64,000 bases of DNA from Branchiostoma belcheri (Eukaryota > Chordata > Leptocardii > Amphioxiformes > Branchiostomatidae): positions 1,621,538 to 1,685,537 of the forward strand of contig NW_017804098.1 of the NCBI RefSeq assembly GCF_001625305.1. The letters are read 5' to 3'. A program made the position numbers and the translations under genes. The stretch's first letter is position 1. Every line of letters starts with the position of its first letter. Shown piece by piece: positions 53,844 to 64,000 of this stretch. The notes under the pieces were generated by a model. The model saw only the letters and a list, made by a program, of their open reading frames with translations, made no database searches and was not told where the DNA came from.

Positions 53844-53991
53844 CTTTGTATTTCATATTGGGGCTGTAGCGACTGATTGTTAAAGGGAAATTAATATGCG
53901 CATTTTAATGAGGCTCCGTTCTGGTGAGCTCTTTTGTACCAAATTGTAGGCTAGTCAGCAGCCATCAGGAATGGCCGTATAGACTGGTAAA

Positions 53992-54330
53992 AATTAGCCT
54001 CGTAACAGGCTCTGCAACTGGGGCCTTTTTTTAATGAGATTTTATAATGCGCTCTTTTCTTATGGCATTATCACTTCTATTTCTTGTAACAGATCAGCAT
54101 AGGTCCCGTTCCACTCTTTGTAGAGCATAGGGGTGGTGCCCATCTCCATTTCTGTAGCCCTTGGGCCACACAGTTGAAAGCACTACAACAGTGGGCTAGC
54201 CTCGTAAATTTCAGCACTCAAAGGAAATTGAAAAATGCTGGGTTGGCGCAAGTAACCCAAGTATGAATAGAAGTGATACGCCATAAGAAAAAAAGCGCTT
54301 TATAAGAGACAAAAAAGCCCCAGTTTTAGA
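53992..54330. mobile_element. Fold-back element around a SINE body fragment
   Basis: AACTGGGGCCTTTTTT and TTCTTATGGCATTATCACTT at left mirror AAGTGATACGCCATAAGAAA and AAAAAAGCCCCAGTTTT at right. It begins near a TAGCCTCGTAACAGGCT tip. Confidence 0.65.
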
Positions 54331-56799
54331 GCTTATTGTATCCAGAACTGTGCTTAATATATGTAGTCTTGTGTCAGAATGGGTCAGGATCAGGCATGGT
54401 TCTGGATAGTCTCCACATATCCAAGAACATAGATTTGCCCAGGCATGATTCTGGATATGCATGGACTATCCAAAACCATACCTAGTTCTGAATAAAGCAC
54501 AGTTCTGGATGCAACAAGCCAGCTAAGAAGGCTATAGAAAGGTATGGTCAGAATAAGCCTTCTCCAAATCTCCCATTCTTAGATTTCTAACCATTTGTAG
54601 GCAAATCTATATATTTGTAGATAGAGTGAATGGGTATGGCTGGATGAGAATCGCAGTGCAGTTAAAAAGAAAGACAGATTTTTAGGCCGACGTACATGTA
54701 TGATACTGTATACAATGGGGTGTAAGATAATTTCGAGGATGTTATGTTACTAACAGAGAAAGCAGTATTTGTTTTCGAAATTATGATAAGATGTACAATT
54801 AATTAGGATGATAGAGACCAAGAGCACCTTCTTGGTACAATCAAACTTGTGTTTTGTGGCCAGGTGGTCACTAGTAAAGGTTTACCGTAATGCTTCCAAT
54901 TCTCTCCAAGTATTCAATGTACTGGCCACAGGTACATGTAATAAGGCTAGTCATCACAACACAGTCACTATTGCTTTGGTTTGTAGAACCTAGATAGGAT
55001 AGAATTACCTTACTGTTGATTATAACTATAAGGAATTAATGTTTAGCTAACTGATTTTGGTGTCAAAAGTGCTTCCTGTTAACTTTCATGCGCAGTAAAT
55101 GTCAAAATAGACATTTTTTTCTGAAATTGCTGGCAAAAAAATTCTCTTTTTTTAAGTTGCCAACTTCTCAGCTCCTGTGCCATGTTACTGAAAAGAAATT
55201 GATGAGCTTCTTGATCAAAAGTCTTGAGGTTTACTTGTTTTGATTTTGCAACTTATTATTAGTGAGGCTGCAGACATGTCTCCCAGAAAAGTTGTAAAAA
55301 TTGCGTCTATTTTGCTGATTTTGCAGCTACCGTTGCACACTGATTCAATTCGTTCTTCCTTGTTGAAAAAGATTTGAAGAAAAATACTTTTTTTTTTGTT
55401 TATCTAGATCTTAGAGTCAATTTATTCTCTAGCAGGTGGCGTTTAATTCTTCTGAATCATGATTGTTGATAATCTATGCATAAAAATGTGTTAAACCATA
55501 GATTATAATGATATGTAGTCTATCTAGCCTATTTATTTTACTGGGCCTCCCATATCAACTCTCTCACAATATTTGTAAGAGAGCGAATATATATAGGAGC
55601 CTAGGTAAACTGAATAGGACAGCAACCAGACTAGATGTAATAGATATGATATACTACTAGTGTTTTTGTTATATACAAGACAATTTTGTGATGAGTTAGT
55701 ATGAAAGCAGCTGCCAGCATTTGTATTACATTCTATACGGTGCAATGTAAGATGGTTTACGTTGTAGCTAAGAATGAAAATTACACTATGATTATTGTAG
55801 TTTTCTGAATGTATGACTAAGGTTAACATTAAGGTGTAAATATATGAACATGACTGGTAATCACATACAATATGAAAGCTTTTTTCTTTTTTTCTGGTAT
55901 CTTTATGAAGCTCTGATTTCCTACCATAGAAAATCTGAAGCAGCTATTTTTTAGACTTAGCACATTCCATTCTTCTACATTACCATTTACGGCCACACCA
56001 ATTTTATTTGTTGGTTCTTAGATGTTTAAAGATATGATCAACTGATACAATATAATGAAAACAAAGCCTGAGGACCAGGTTTATGCCCTGTTACACTCAG
56101 TTGTATGGAGTGAATTCAAAGTTTTCAAGTTTCAAAATATTTTCACATTAAAATATACAAGAACCAAGGAAATGAATTGGTTTGGTCCTATCTCTTCCCA
56201 GATGTATTGAATTGATTAAAAAACTTCTTTGCTTTCCTAAAAGTTTATTTTCAAAAGAGGGATGCTGAGATCCTTTGAGATGACTCAACAGGTAGAAATC
56301 ATTGCAGATGTCTGTAAGATTTTTCTTGGCAGAATCACTCACTCACTATCCTGGTTTAGAATCTTGAAGAAAAACTGCCCAGTTGTGTCTCAGTACTTCA
56401 CTAGTAGGTGTACAGGTTTTGCGGATACATTTGATATCAGTGACTGTTCATCTTCGGAAGCAAATTGGCAATAAACAGGACGTTTTCCTGAACTGCTTGT
56501 CTCTCTTGTGATTTCACATATTTATGCATCATATAGGAGGAGAGTTACTTTGTTGTTATACTGTATTTTGCTCAATACCACTCACGCAAAGTCTGTCAGA
56601 GTGCCTAGCTAAGTGCCTAGCTAAGTATGTTGTTACTTTTTCTTAATCTTCAGAAAATATAACGTTATGTGAATACAAATTGTTGATGAAATAAAGATCT
56701 TGTTGATATACAGACTTCCATGTACTATATGCTGTATATAAACACATCAATCTCTCGCTTTTCCATGGGTGTTCTGTTGTGTCAAACAAAACGTCTAGT
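54331..56799. other. AT-rich intergenic stretch
   Basis: Nothing recognisable beyond short repeats; only small chance frames. Possible end of the PDIA5-like transcript lies here or just before. Confidence 0.4.
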
Positions 56800-56807
56800 A
56801 CAGTATT

Positions 56808-56989
56808 GACTCTCCAAGCAGAGGTTTGGGGTCATTTTTAGCATGTTTTTAGACTTTTTATAGGGGTTTCTCTTTTGCACTGGAATTTTTTTCACCCAAC
56901 CCAACAAAAATTCCAGTGCAAAAGAGAAACCCCGACAAAAAAGCCTAAAAACACGTCAAAAATATCCCCATACCTCTGCTTGGAGAGTA
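56808..56989. mobile_element. 182-bp fold-back MITE, 8-9-bp target duplication
   Basis: ACTCTCCAAGCAGAGGTTTG at left and its inverse at right close a nearly perfect hairpin with TTTGCACTGGAATTTTT / AAAATTCCAGTGCAAA inner arms. ACAGTATT occurs directly on both sides (56800-56807, 56990-56997; the match extends one base). An 8-bp duplication suggests hAT. Best-preserved member of the family inside the 11.9-kb element. Confidence 0.88.
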
Positions 56990-57299
56990 ACAGTATTGAG
57001 ACCACAACTACAATACTTAATACATGGAACTGATGGTGAGTTCAGCACCAAGGAGAGGTCCAAACGTGGGGCCTCCTATTTAACAAATAGGGGATACGTC
57101 AAAAAGTTTCCGTTATAAACACTTGCTGTGGCAGAAGGTATCCTGATCGTTGGGTTAGGCACGGAAAACAAGTTTAAAATTAGGCAGTGAGAATAATTAC
57201 TTTTGATTGGTGGCTGAATGTTGATGGTTAATTATCAAGAGCAATCATGATTAATCACGACACACCCCTACGTAATGTCACACGTGGTACGGTCCGTTC

Positions 57300-57582
57300 G
57301 ACCATAGTGCAGTGCAGCTCAGCTGTGGGAGTGCGGCGTGTCGTGGGTGAATTCTCTCCAACTTTTGGGTAAATTTTCGGCTTTTTGTCCACAAATTATC
57401 CGTCTAAAGTGTACAGTGTATCGTCTGAACGTTGCCAGGTCGGATTTATGCCGTTCTTTGGATGTTTGGAGGAGAAAAGTCGTGTTTCCTGGCAGGGCGA
57501 AATTTGGAGAAGAAACGAAAATGGCGACTGCCATGGCGGGAAGGACGGCGTGGTGCTGAGAAGACTCGTTCGTTCTTGCGAA
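57300..57582 (+). ncRNA. Putative first exon of a noncoding spliced transcript
   Basis: GC-richer than its surroundings, ending TTGCGAA/GTAAGA. It contains AAAATGGCGAC, a YY1-like motif whose ATG opens a frame of only 12 codons. The longer frame in the region (57385-57735) runs straight through the donor and has no known domain. I read this as promoter plus noncoding first exon. Confidence 0.4.
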
Positions 57583-58734
57583 GTAAGACAACAAACTATC
57601 TCCTTGAATGTACGTGTTTGTACTTCCAACAAACCTGTAGCAACAGACCACGTTATAATTTGTTATGTTAACCTTTATTTTTCCGTAGAAATTTGCGTTT
57701 CGTGGAACACTATTCTCGTGCACGTGGTGTGTTAGGTCATAATTTTTGTACTTGAGTATTTTTCCATAGTTTCTTGACTATCATGGTTTTAGGGAACACT
57801 GAATATATTTCCATTGTATTGAGTGGCATTGAAAAGAGCTAGGAGCAAATTTCGCTGCTAAAAACGTTTTGTTGGAAATTTCCTCAGTTTGGTCATTCCT
57901 TTTGGAATGTTCCGCACGTGTGCATAATTAAACCCACTCAACGTTCCCGCCAAAAACGTCACTTTAATTAAAGGCATCAAATGCAGTTTTTAGAGCTTAG
58001 AAACCCGATTTTTCAAGGCCAATATTCTAGTAATTTATCTATATAGTGAGTTGAAACCACAGTATCCCAATGTACTAGTATATAATTTGACCCTCATGGA
58101 GCAAAACTTACCAAAATTCTGACGGAAAATGGTTACTGGAAGGGCCCTGGAATGATTTTTAGGGTACCACCCATAAAATAAAGGACTCATCTTGGAGCTT
58201 GTTTCTGCAGTTTTAAATGCCCAAAGTATGACTCAAATGTGCTAATGTGAAGCAGTGTGTGTCAATATCTGAAAGATTGCCTTATTAAGAATATTTCCAA
58301 TTTTGATCCCCTGACATCACATCGGATGCCTTTAAACAAGACTTCCAGAGCTAAAATTATCTGGGTGATAATGTAACATTATGCATTTCTAGATCTGAGC
58401 ACCCAAAATTAAACCTGTGCACAAGTGAAAAAAAGTTTAATAATACACTATTTGATTTTGTTAGGTGTATCATTGCTTTTGTATTTTACTGGATTTTATA
58501 CTTCATTGTCAATTTGTATCTGTTGGTATAAATTGTATGAAGCAGTCACTGCAGTTGCTTGGTTTGATTTTGAGGATGTACTATGCAATTTTGGTCCTTA
58601 TTGTATCATTTATACATAGTATGTATAGCTAGTGTTAGTGCTTTGTTAGTGACATCACAGATAGCCAGTGTCTTGTTTCATAAACCCCATTCCCACTAAG
58701 GCCACAGCAAGTAAGTATGTAACATTACAAGTGT

Positions 58735-59060
58735 GTAACTTCTAATGTCTGTATAGTTAGGTGGCTGCTGACTGATGCAGTATTGGGGACTCCTGTCTGA
58801 ACCTGACAAGACAGATTGGACCAGACCAGATGATTTGAAGACCCAAGAGGAATATCAGGTCAGAAAAATCCCAATTCTGTATTTTATCTGCAGCTATTTG
58901 GTATTATTTTAGACACGTGTGTAACTTCTAATGTCTGTATAGTTAGGTGGCTGCTGACTGATGCAGTAGTGGGGCCTCCTGTCTGAACCTGACAAGAGAG
59001 GATTGGACCAGACCAGACCAGGCGACCCCAGAAGACCCTAGAAGAATATCAGGTGAGAAA
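58735..59060 (+). repeat. Duplicated exon-like block
   Basis: Two copies (58735-58860, 58919-59052) of GTGTGTAACTTCTAATGTCT, GTGGCTGCTGACTGATGCAG and CTGTCTGAACCTGACAAGA, each ending AATATCAG followed by GTCAGA or GTGAGA, a donor-like end. Stops occur in all frames. Confidence 0.8.
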
Positions 59061-59185
59061 AATCTTAATTATGCATTTAGCAAATTCCACTTGCTTGGTG
59101 TATTTGAGGAGAGTGTGTAATTTGTTTTATGGCCATTAATTCAGTGTTGTTTTTGCATCACACTAATTATCCTTATTACATGTAG

Positions 59186-59343
59186 GTGTGTCCTGACGTT
59201 CCTGTGCTGACTGGGAGAAACCTGCGATGACCAGTGACTCCTGTCGAATGCAGACCAAATGAGGGCTAATATAGCAAACCAGTTGACTTGAAGACACAGA
59301 ACATTTGAGACACAGCACAGAAGAAGACCAAGACGTTGAACTG
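59186..59343 (+). ncRNA. Candidate internal noncoding exon
   Basis: Bounded by TTACATGTAG and a strong donor GAACTG/GTAAGT. All three frames have early stops, so it is noncoding or untranslated if real. Confidence 0.35.
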
Positions 59344-59689
59344 GTAAGTTTGTATTTCCAAACATACATTTGAAAGGTTGACATGTTACAAAGATAACCT
59401 ACATAGTGCCATCAGTGACAGTTTTGTCTGTATTGAATATAAAGTTAACATTTTTGGTTCTACATCCTTTTTTTGTAAAATGTAATCAGATTTAGCTATA
59501 AGTACATCAGATTCTGATTCGATGATGGTTAAACATGCATGGTATGTTGTAAGTTAAGACATCAGGCCGATAATATTTTGTAACAGTATCGAGGAATTTA
59601 CCTAGATCTTTAATTCACAATTGGCAGTTATGCCTTAAGTAATTTTTGCTGCAGGCAATATTTCCTGCAGTTGGTGATACACAAATTAC

Positions 59690-59850
59690 TGTAAATCACT
59701 TTATGTGGAGGCAGCAGGTGCAGCAAAAAGAAAGTTGGCATATTATTTGTTCACGGTTATGATAAGTTTGTGGTACAGAAGTGGCCGTGAAAACCATGAA
59801 TACGAAAGTACTGTGAAAAATCGTAATTTACAGTGAATCTTAGACCACAC
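59690..59850. repeat. Dispersed repeat, copy 2
   Basis: Matches 12735-12975 in block order (CAGGTGCAGCAAAAAGAAAG, ATTATTTGTTCACGGTTATG, CCGTGAAAACCATGAA). Confidence 0.6.
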
Positions 59851-60261
59851 CAATTTAATGGTCTTTCTTGGTTCACAGATTTGCCTGCAGCTTTATTCTT
59901 TTATGATTTCCAAAAAAAATATGTTGACATTTTGGCACCAGCAGATGAAGCAAAGTCCTTGACTTTGTTGGTATTGTAAATTTTTCTATTCATCCATGCA
60001 GTGATTTGATTGAAAGTTTTAAAATTCATTGTCTGAATTGTGAACCAGCCCAGTTTCTTGAATTTGTGGCTTGCATAGTACTTGGAGTATCAAGGGATGC
60101 CAGGAGGACTAAAATTGTTTTGCCTAGACTGCATTGCTTTATTGAAATTATAACCAAAATCTTTGATAAAATTGGTGTGACCATAGCACAACATTGTAAA
60201 CATTTACTTATGATGCCAATCGTTGCTTTCAATACACTGACTTTCGTTCTCTGTTTTCAAG

Positions 60262-60362
60262 ACGACATTGTGGATGATCCGGAGACCGGACTATAGCAGA
60301 ATGAAGGACCAGACTTTTGTTGGCAGATCTCAACCTGAGTGTGTAAAAGAAGATGGGGAGGT
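60262..60362 (+). ncRNA. Candidate noncoding exon
   Basis: CTGTTTTCAAG before it and GGAGGT/GTGAGT after it. Frames end within a few codons (for example DDIVDDPETGL then stop). Confidence 0.3.
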
Positions 60363-60572
60363 GTGAGTATGTTTCCTTATTAACACGAGACAACACTCCA
60401 CAGTCACACACTTGCACTCGCAGTTCTCTCTTTTGCCCAGCTCACTCTACTCTTGAGGGTCGGCAAGCCTTTTTTTAGGTGAAGAGCCATTTGACATTAA
60501 TCATAGCCGGCGACTTAAATTCCATGGGAAAGGACACTGAAAAATTCTTTGTATGGTATATTATTAGTTGTC

Positions 60573-61050
60573 AATGCCAAATTGCCGAAAAATTGTCTCT
60601 TTGGACCTCTAAAGTTAAATTCTGTGAACCCGTAGATTGAGTGAAATTCTTCTGCCAAAAAGCTAATGAATTTGACGTTGTCGTCTTTGTATCGTATATA
60701 GTGGAATGCCAAATTGCCCAAAAATTGTTGCTTTCGACCTGTAAGCTTTTAAATTCTCCTGCCAAAAAACTTAATAACCTAGTTGGCCCTTCCCTTTCAA
60801 TGCCACGTTGTTATCCTGAATTCTAATTTTAAGTGTCACTGAAGAATTTTTCATCTTGTTTAGTTGAATATGCCAAATTGCCCGAGAATTGTCTCTTTGG
60901 ACCTTAACACTTAAATTCTCTTGCCAAAAAGTATCTTAGCCGGCCTCTTCGTATCGTATGATTGCCAAATTACTCCAAAATTGTCTCTTTGGACCATTGT
61001 TTGCACTTAAATTCTCCTGCCCAAAAACTTAGCTGGCCACATCAATCTCA
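60573..61050. repeat. Irregular tandem repeat (GCCAAATTGCCC units)
   Basis: Four units starting ATGCCAAATTGCC with AATTGTCTCTTTGGACC and TTAAATTCTCCTGCCAAAAA, at spacings of about 132, 163 and 95 bp. It runs into the left arm of the palindrome that follows. Confidence 0.85.
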
Positions 61051-61052
61051 CA

Positions 61053-61776
61053 TTGATTCCTTGCGAAGTCCATTTTCCCGCCAAAAAAAACTAATTGGCA
61101 CCCTCACCTGGTTAATTAATTGGATTAAGTTTTCCCGCCAAAAAACTTAGTATATGGAGCACTCTAACCTTGAACTTGTGCCCCCCTCCCCACTCTTCCT
61201 GCCCACCTCCCACACTTCTTCCACAACTCACACAGTATGTTAGTTACACTTTTCCAACTCTCTGGATTTCTTCGAACATGTAGTCACCAAACTCTACCAC
61301 CCAAACAGTAATGGTTAATCGAGTGAAGTTTTCCCGCCACTTAGACTTCAGAATAATCTCTCGCTCTCCTGGTCAGTCAATTGCACTGGTATACTGATGT
61401 GTCGAAGCATCAATGTCTCCGGAAAGACATCCCTCGGGGAGTACACTTAGTGCATTGACCGACCAGGAGAGCGAGAGATTATTCTGAAGTCTAAGTGGTG
61501 GGAAAACTTCACTCGATTAACCATTACTGTTTGGGTGGTAGAGTTTGGTGACTACATGTTCGAAGAAATCCAGAGAGTTGGAAAAGTGTAACTAACATAC
61601 TGTGTGAGTTGTGGAAGAAGTGCAGGAAGAGTGGGGAGGGGGGCACAAGTTCAAGGTTAGAGTGCTCCATATACTAAGTTTTTTGGCGGGAAAACTTAAT
61701 CCAATTAATTAACCAGGTGAGGGTGCCAATTAGTTGGGGTTTTTTTGTGGGAAAATTGACTTTAAAAGGAATCAGC
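61053..61776. mobile_element. 724-bp palindrome with arms over 320 bp
   Basis: The left arm (61053 to about 61390) and right arm (about 61445 to 61776) are inverted copies with only scattered differences; the inner stem is ATAATCTCTCGCTCTCCTGG and its inverse, with a loop of about 50 bp. TTTTCCCGCCA recurs as spaced motif along the left arm. No open frame of note. Likely a fold-back transposon. Confidence 0.92.
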
Positions 61777-62117
61777 AAAACACTAAATGTTCTTTCAGTC
61801 TTGACTTTTGGAAACCTTGCCCAAATTTTCACACTTAAACACTGAAAACTGTCTACTGACTGCCTGAACTTCTGTAACTTAAACGACTGGGCTAAATCTT
61901 AATCATGGGAAGCTTTAACATTACATTTCAACTATATAAAACCTCTCACTCAACAGTCTATCTACAGTTATGTATCTTTTTACCTGCAACTCTGGGGCCG
62001 TCTTTGCTGCACAAATCTGACATTTTTGCTGTAGTCATGTTCCGATTGTGCTTTTTATTAAATCCTGAGTTTGAAGTGAATTAATCAATCTGAAGTTTGA
62101 CAAATCAAAGTGGCCAG

Positions 62118-62490
62118 TTTTACTTCAGATCCGCCTTTTTAAGCGAATGACAACTTAACACCCCGCAAAATATTGACTCTTGCGCAACTGGCTAAAAGTC
62201 CACCCCCACAAACAAGTGCAAATAGGACTGTGGTGTCTCCTGAATTTCTGCAAAGTTTCCGTGCTGTACACGCTTTTTAAGTACCCTTGTTGGGCAAAAT
62301 ATACCTCGCGATATTTTGCCAAAAATGGACTCAGTACTTTAAAAGCATGTACAACACGGAAACTTCACAGAAATTCAGGAGACACCTATTTGTACTTGTT
62401 TGAGGTGGACAGGATTTTAGCCCTGTTGCACAAGGGCCAATATTTTGCAGGGCGTTAAGTTGTCATTCGCTTAAAAGGCGGAAGTAAAAC
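62118..62490. mobile_element. Fold-back element of about 370 bp
   Basis: CAGTTTTACTTC and CCGCCTTTTTAAGCGAATGA at left mirror TCATTCGCTTAAAAGGCGG and GAAGTAAAACTG at right; inner blocks GTCTCCTGAATTTCTG / CAGAAATTCAGGAGAC also match. Confidence 0.9.
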
Positions 62491-62653
62491 TGTCAACTTC
62501 GATTTATGTAACTTCAGGTAGATTGATGAATTTGCTTCAAACGTGCTCGATTAATAAATGCGGAGCACAGTCTGGACATGACCACGGCAAAAAAAATCAG
62601 ATTCGTACAACAAGGATGGTCCCAGAGTGGTCATTTGTGTTCATTCTCTAAAA

Positions 62654-62985
62654 CAACACATCACTTTTAACTTAGAAAGTCACTGGAGAGTATATGATCC
62701 TCGTATTAATATTGATCTTTTGCAGAGACCACCGGGACCAGGAAAATAGATCCTGACCCACTGTCAAGGCCATACCTGCTGGTCACTGGACCTCTCACTG
62801 TGACTTGACTACAGGCTAAAGCCTACAACAGCCTGTCTACCTTTGAAATTACTACTTTTAACTTAGAAAGTCACTTGAGAGTATGTGATCCTCGTATTAA
62901 TGTTCTATCTGTTGCAGAGACCACCGGGACCAGGAAAAGAGATCCTGACCCACTGTCAAGGCCATACCTGCTGGTCACTGGACTT
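62654..62985 (+). repeat. Duplicated exon-like block, period about 200 bp
   Basis: Two copies of TTTAACTTAGAAAGTCACT, GATCCTCGTATTAAT and TTGCAG/AGACCACCGGGACC, then CCATACCTGCTGGTCACTGG. Each has an acceptor-like pyrimidine tract before the AG at 62725 and 62917. No frame stays open. Confidence 0.8.
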
Positions 62986-63019
62986 TTACCAACCTCTCAC
63001 TTTAAGTACTGTCTATACT

Positions 63020-64000
63020 ACCTAAACTATCTGTGACATGACTACATTAAAAGTTACAAGAATGTTTACTAGAAAGCAGCTAGAGTAATTATTAATCCTT
63101 GCAAAAAGACTTTTGTTTTGCTGATTCCTCCCTTCAAACATCACACACAGCTTACCTGTAGTACATTTCACTCTACAGAAAGAAAGCACAACATTGCCTT
63201 GTCTATTATCTGTAAAGAAATAGGTCATATTTCTATCATTTTGTGACCAAAAGTATTTCCCCAGAAATCAACTCCATCATTGTTTCAAAAGGGTTTGTTG
63301 AATGCCTATAAATTGTGTTTTAAAATTAATTATTTGTATATTTTGTTGAATGAATAATCCTGCTTGTTATTTGACAACGAGAGACAAATGGATGGAATTT
63401 TAGGTAAATCAAAGTCTAGAATTGTATGTTGTTGTGTGCTTCTTGCAGATTCATAATTGCAAGCAAATCGCAGTGGAAAAATATAGCACAGCACTTAAAA
63501 TCTCATGTTTATACAATCATGTAATATATTTTAGAGATCTAGAGTACTCCGGGTCAGAAGTGGATATTACGATTCATCCAACAACTTCTTATTCATTTGA
63601 CCATGATCATCACAAAAATGTCTTTGTTTCATCTATTATTATTAAATTTTTAACCATGTTTGACCGTGTTTGAGTGCTTAAAACTGCACTATTGATCTTT
63701 GAATGTTTCATGTTTTATATTTGCTTTTTGTAATTGCTTGCTTCATCATCTGGGTTGTCATTTCTTCATACAAAGGATAATTTTTTTGAAATGACTTTAA
63801 AAAGGCAAAATCATAATACAGTTTTGTGGTTGTTTTGAACTAATTATATTCTGGACTTCCCTAGCTTGAAAGTTACAAACCTTGCATTTCGTACCGTCCT
63901 TGTTCCAAATCTTAGTTCTTTTTGTATTTTTTTGTAATCTTGACTGTGCATTGAAAAATCAGAAAACTATTTTGTCAGATACCAACATATGCCAAATCTT
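63020..64000. other. AT-rich end of the window
   Basis: No recognisable coding exon, RNA gene or transposon end. It may hold the end of the noncoding transcript or intron of a gene beyond the window. Confidence 0.35.

Noticed and set aside
57385-57735. 116-codon frame near the 57.5-kb promoter-like region
   Set aside because: It runs through a strong splice donor, has no domain, and overlapping frames of similar length exist on both strands.

Overview
This window is intron-rich, repeat-dense animal DNA. The gene families present (a TRIM-NHL protein, a PDIA5-type ER thioredoxin protein, a GT31 glycosyltransferase), the CR1-like LINE and the abundance of short fold-back elements fit an invertebrate deuterostome, most likely a cephalochordate (amphioxus, Branchiostoma); the species is inferred, not proven. 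All exon models are my own reconstructions from splice signals and reading-frame continuity.

Layout. (1) 3-1430, plus: the 3' part of a single-exon beta-1,3-galactosyltransferase-like gene with 14 copies of a KPNPxxx heptad in its stem. (2) 3112-7324, minus: a four-exon TRIM-NHL gene (RING, B-box, coiled coil, NHL; 621 aa). Its coiled-coil exon is followed by a short transposon with a perfect 9-bp target duplication and preceded by an array of partial copies of the exon. (3) 7325-9375: an apparent divergent promoter region. (4) 9376-52217, plus: one very large gene of 43 inferred exons that join without a frame break into 1,566 codons. It encodes a secreted/ER protein with a signal peptide, an inactive N-terminal thioredoxin-like domain, ten thioredoxin domains that all carry a CGHC active site, an inactive C-terminal thioredoxin-like domain and a C-terminal REEL retention signal. 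Its ends and first three active domains match PDIA5, which in human has only three active domains, so this is a greatly expanded PDIA5. This is the main discovery of the window. (5) Its 20-kb intron 1 holds a 5'-truncated CR1-like LINE and an 11.9-kb element with terminal inverted repeats, GGACTAGTCC arrays and a 9-bp target duplication; inside that lie a 147-bp satellite with embedded telomere-like repeats and a 51-bp minisatellite. (6) 52218-56800: downstream flank with repeats. (7) 57300-63020: signs of a spliced noncoding transcript with duplicated exon-like blocks, mixed with long palindromes.

How the genes relate: the three protein genes look functionally unrelated (Golgi glycosylation, ubiquitin ligation or RNA/protein regulation, ER disulfide chemistry). 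What unites the window is duplication: exon-unit duplication built the PDI gene, a partial exon copy array sits in the TRIM gene, and minisatellites and fold-back elements lie very close to several splice sites.
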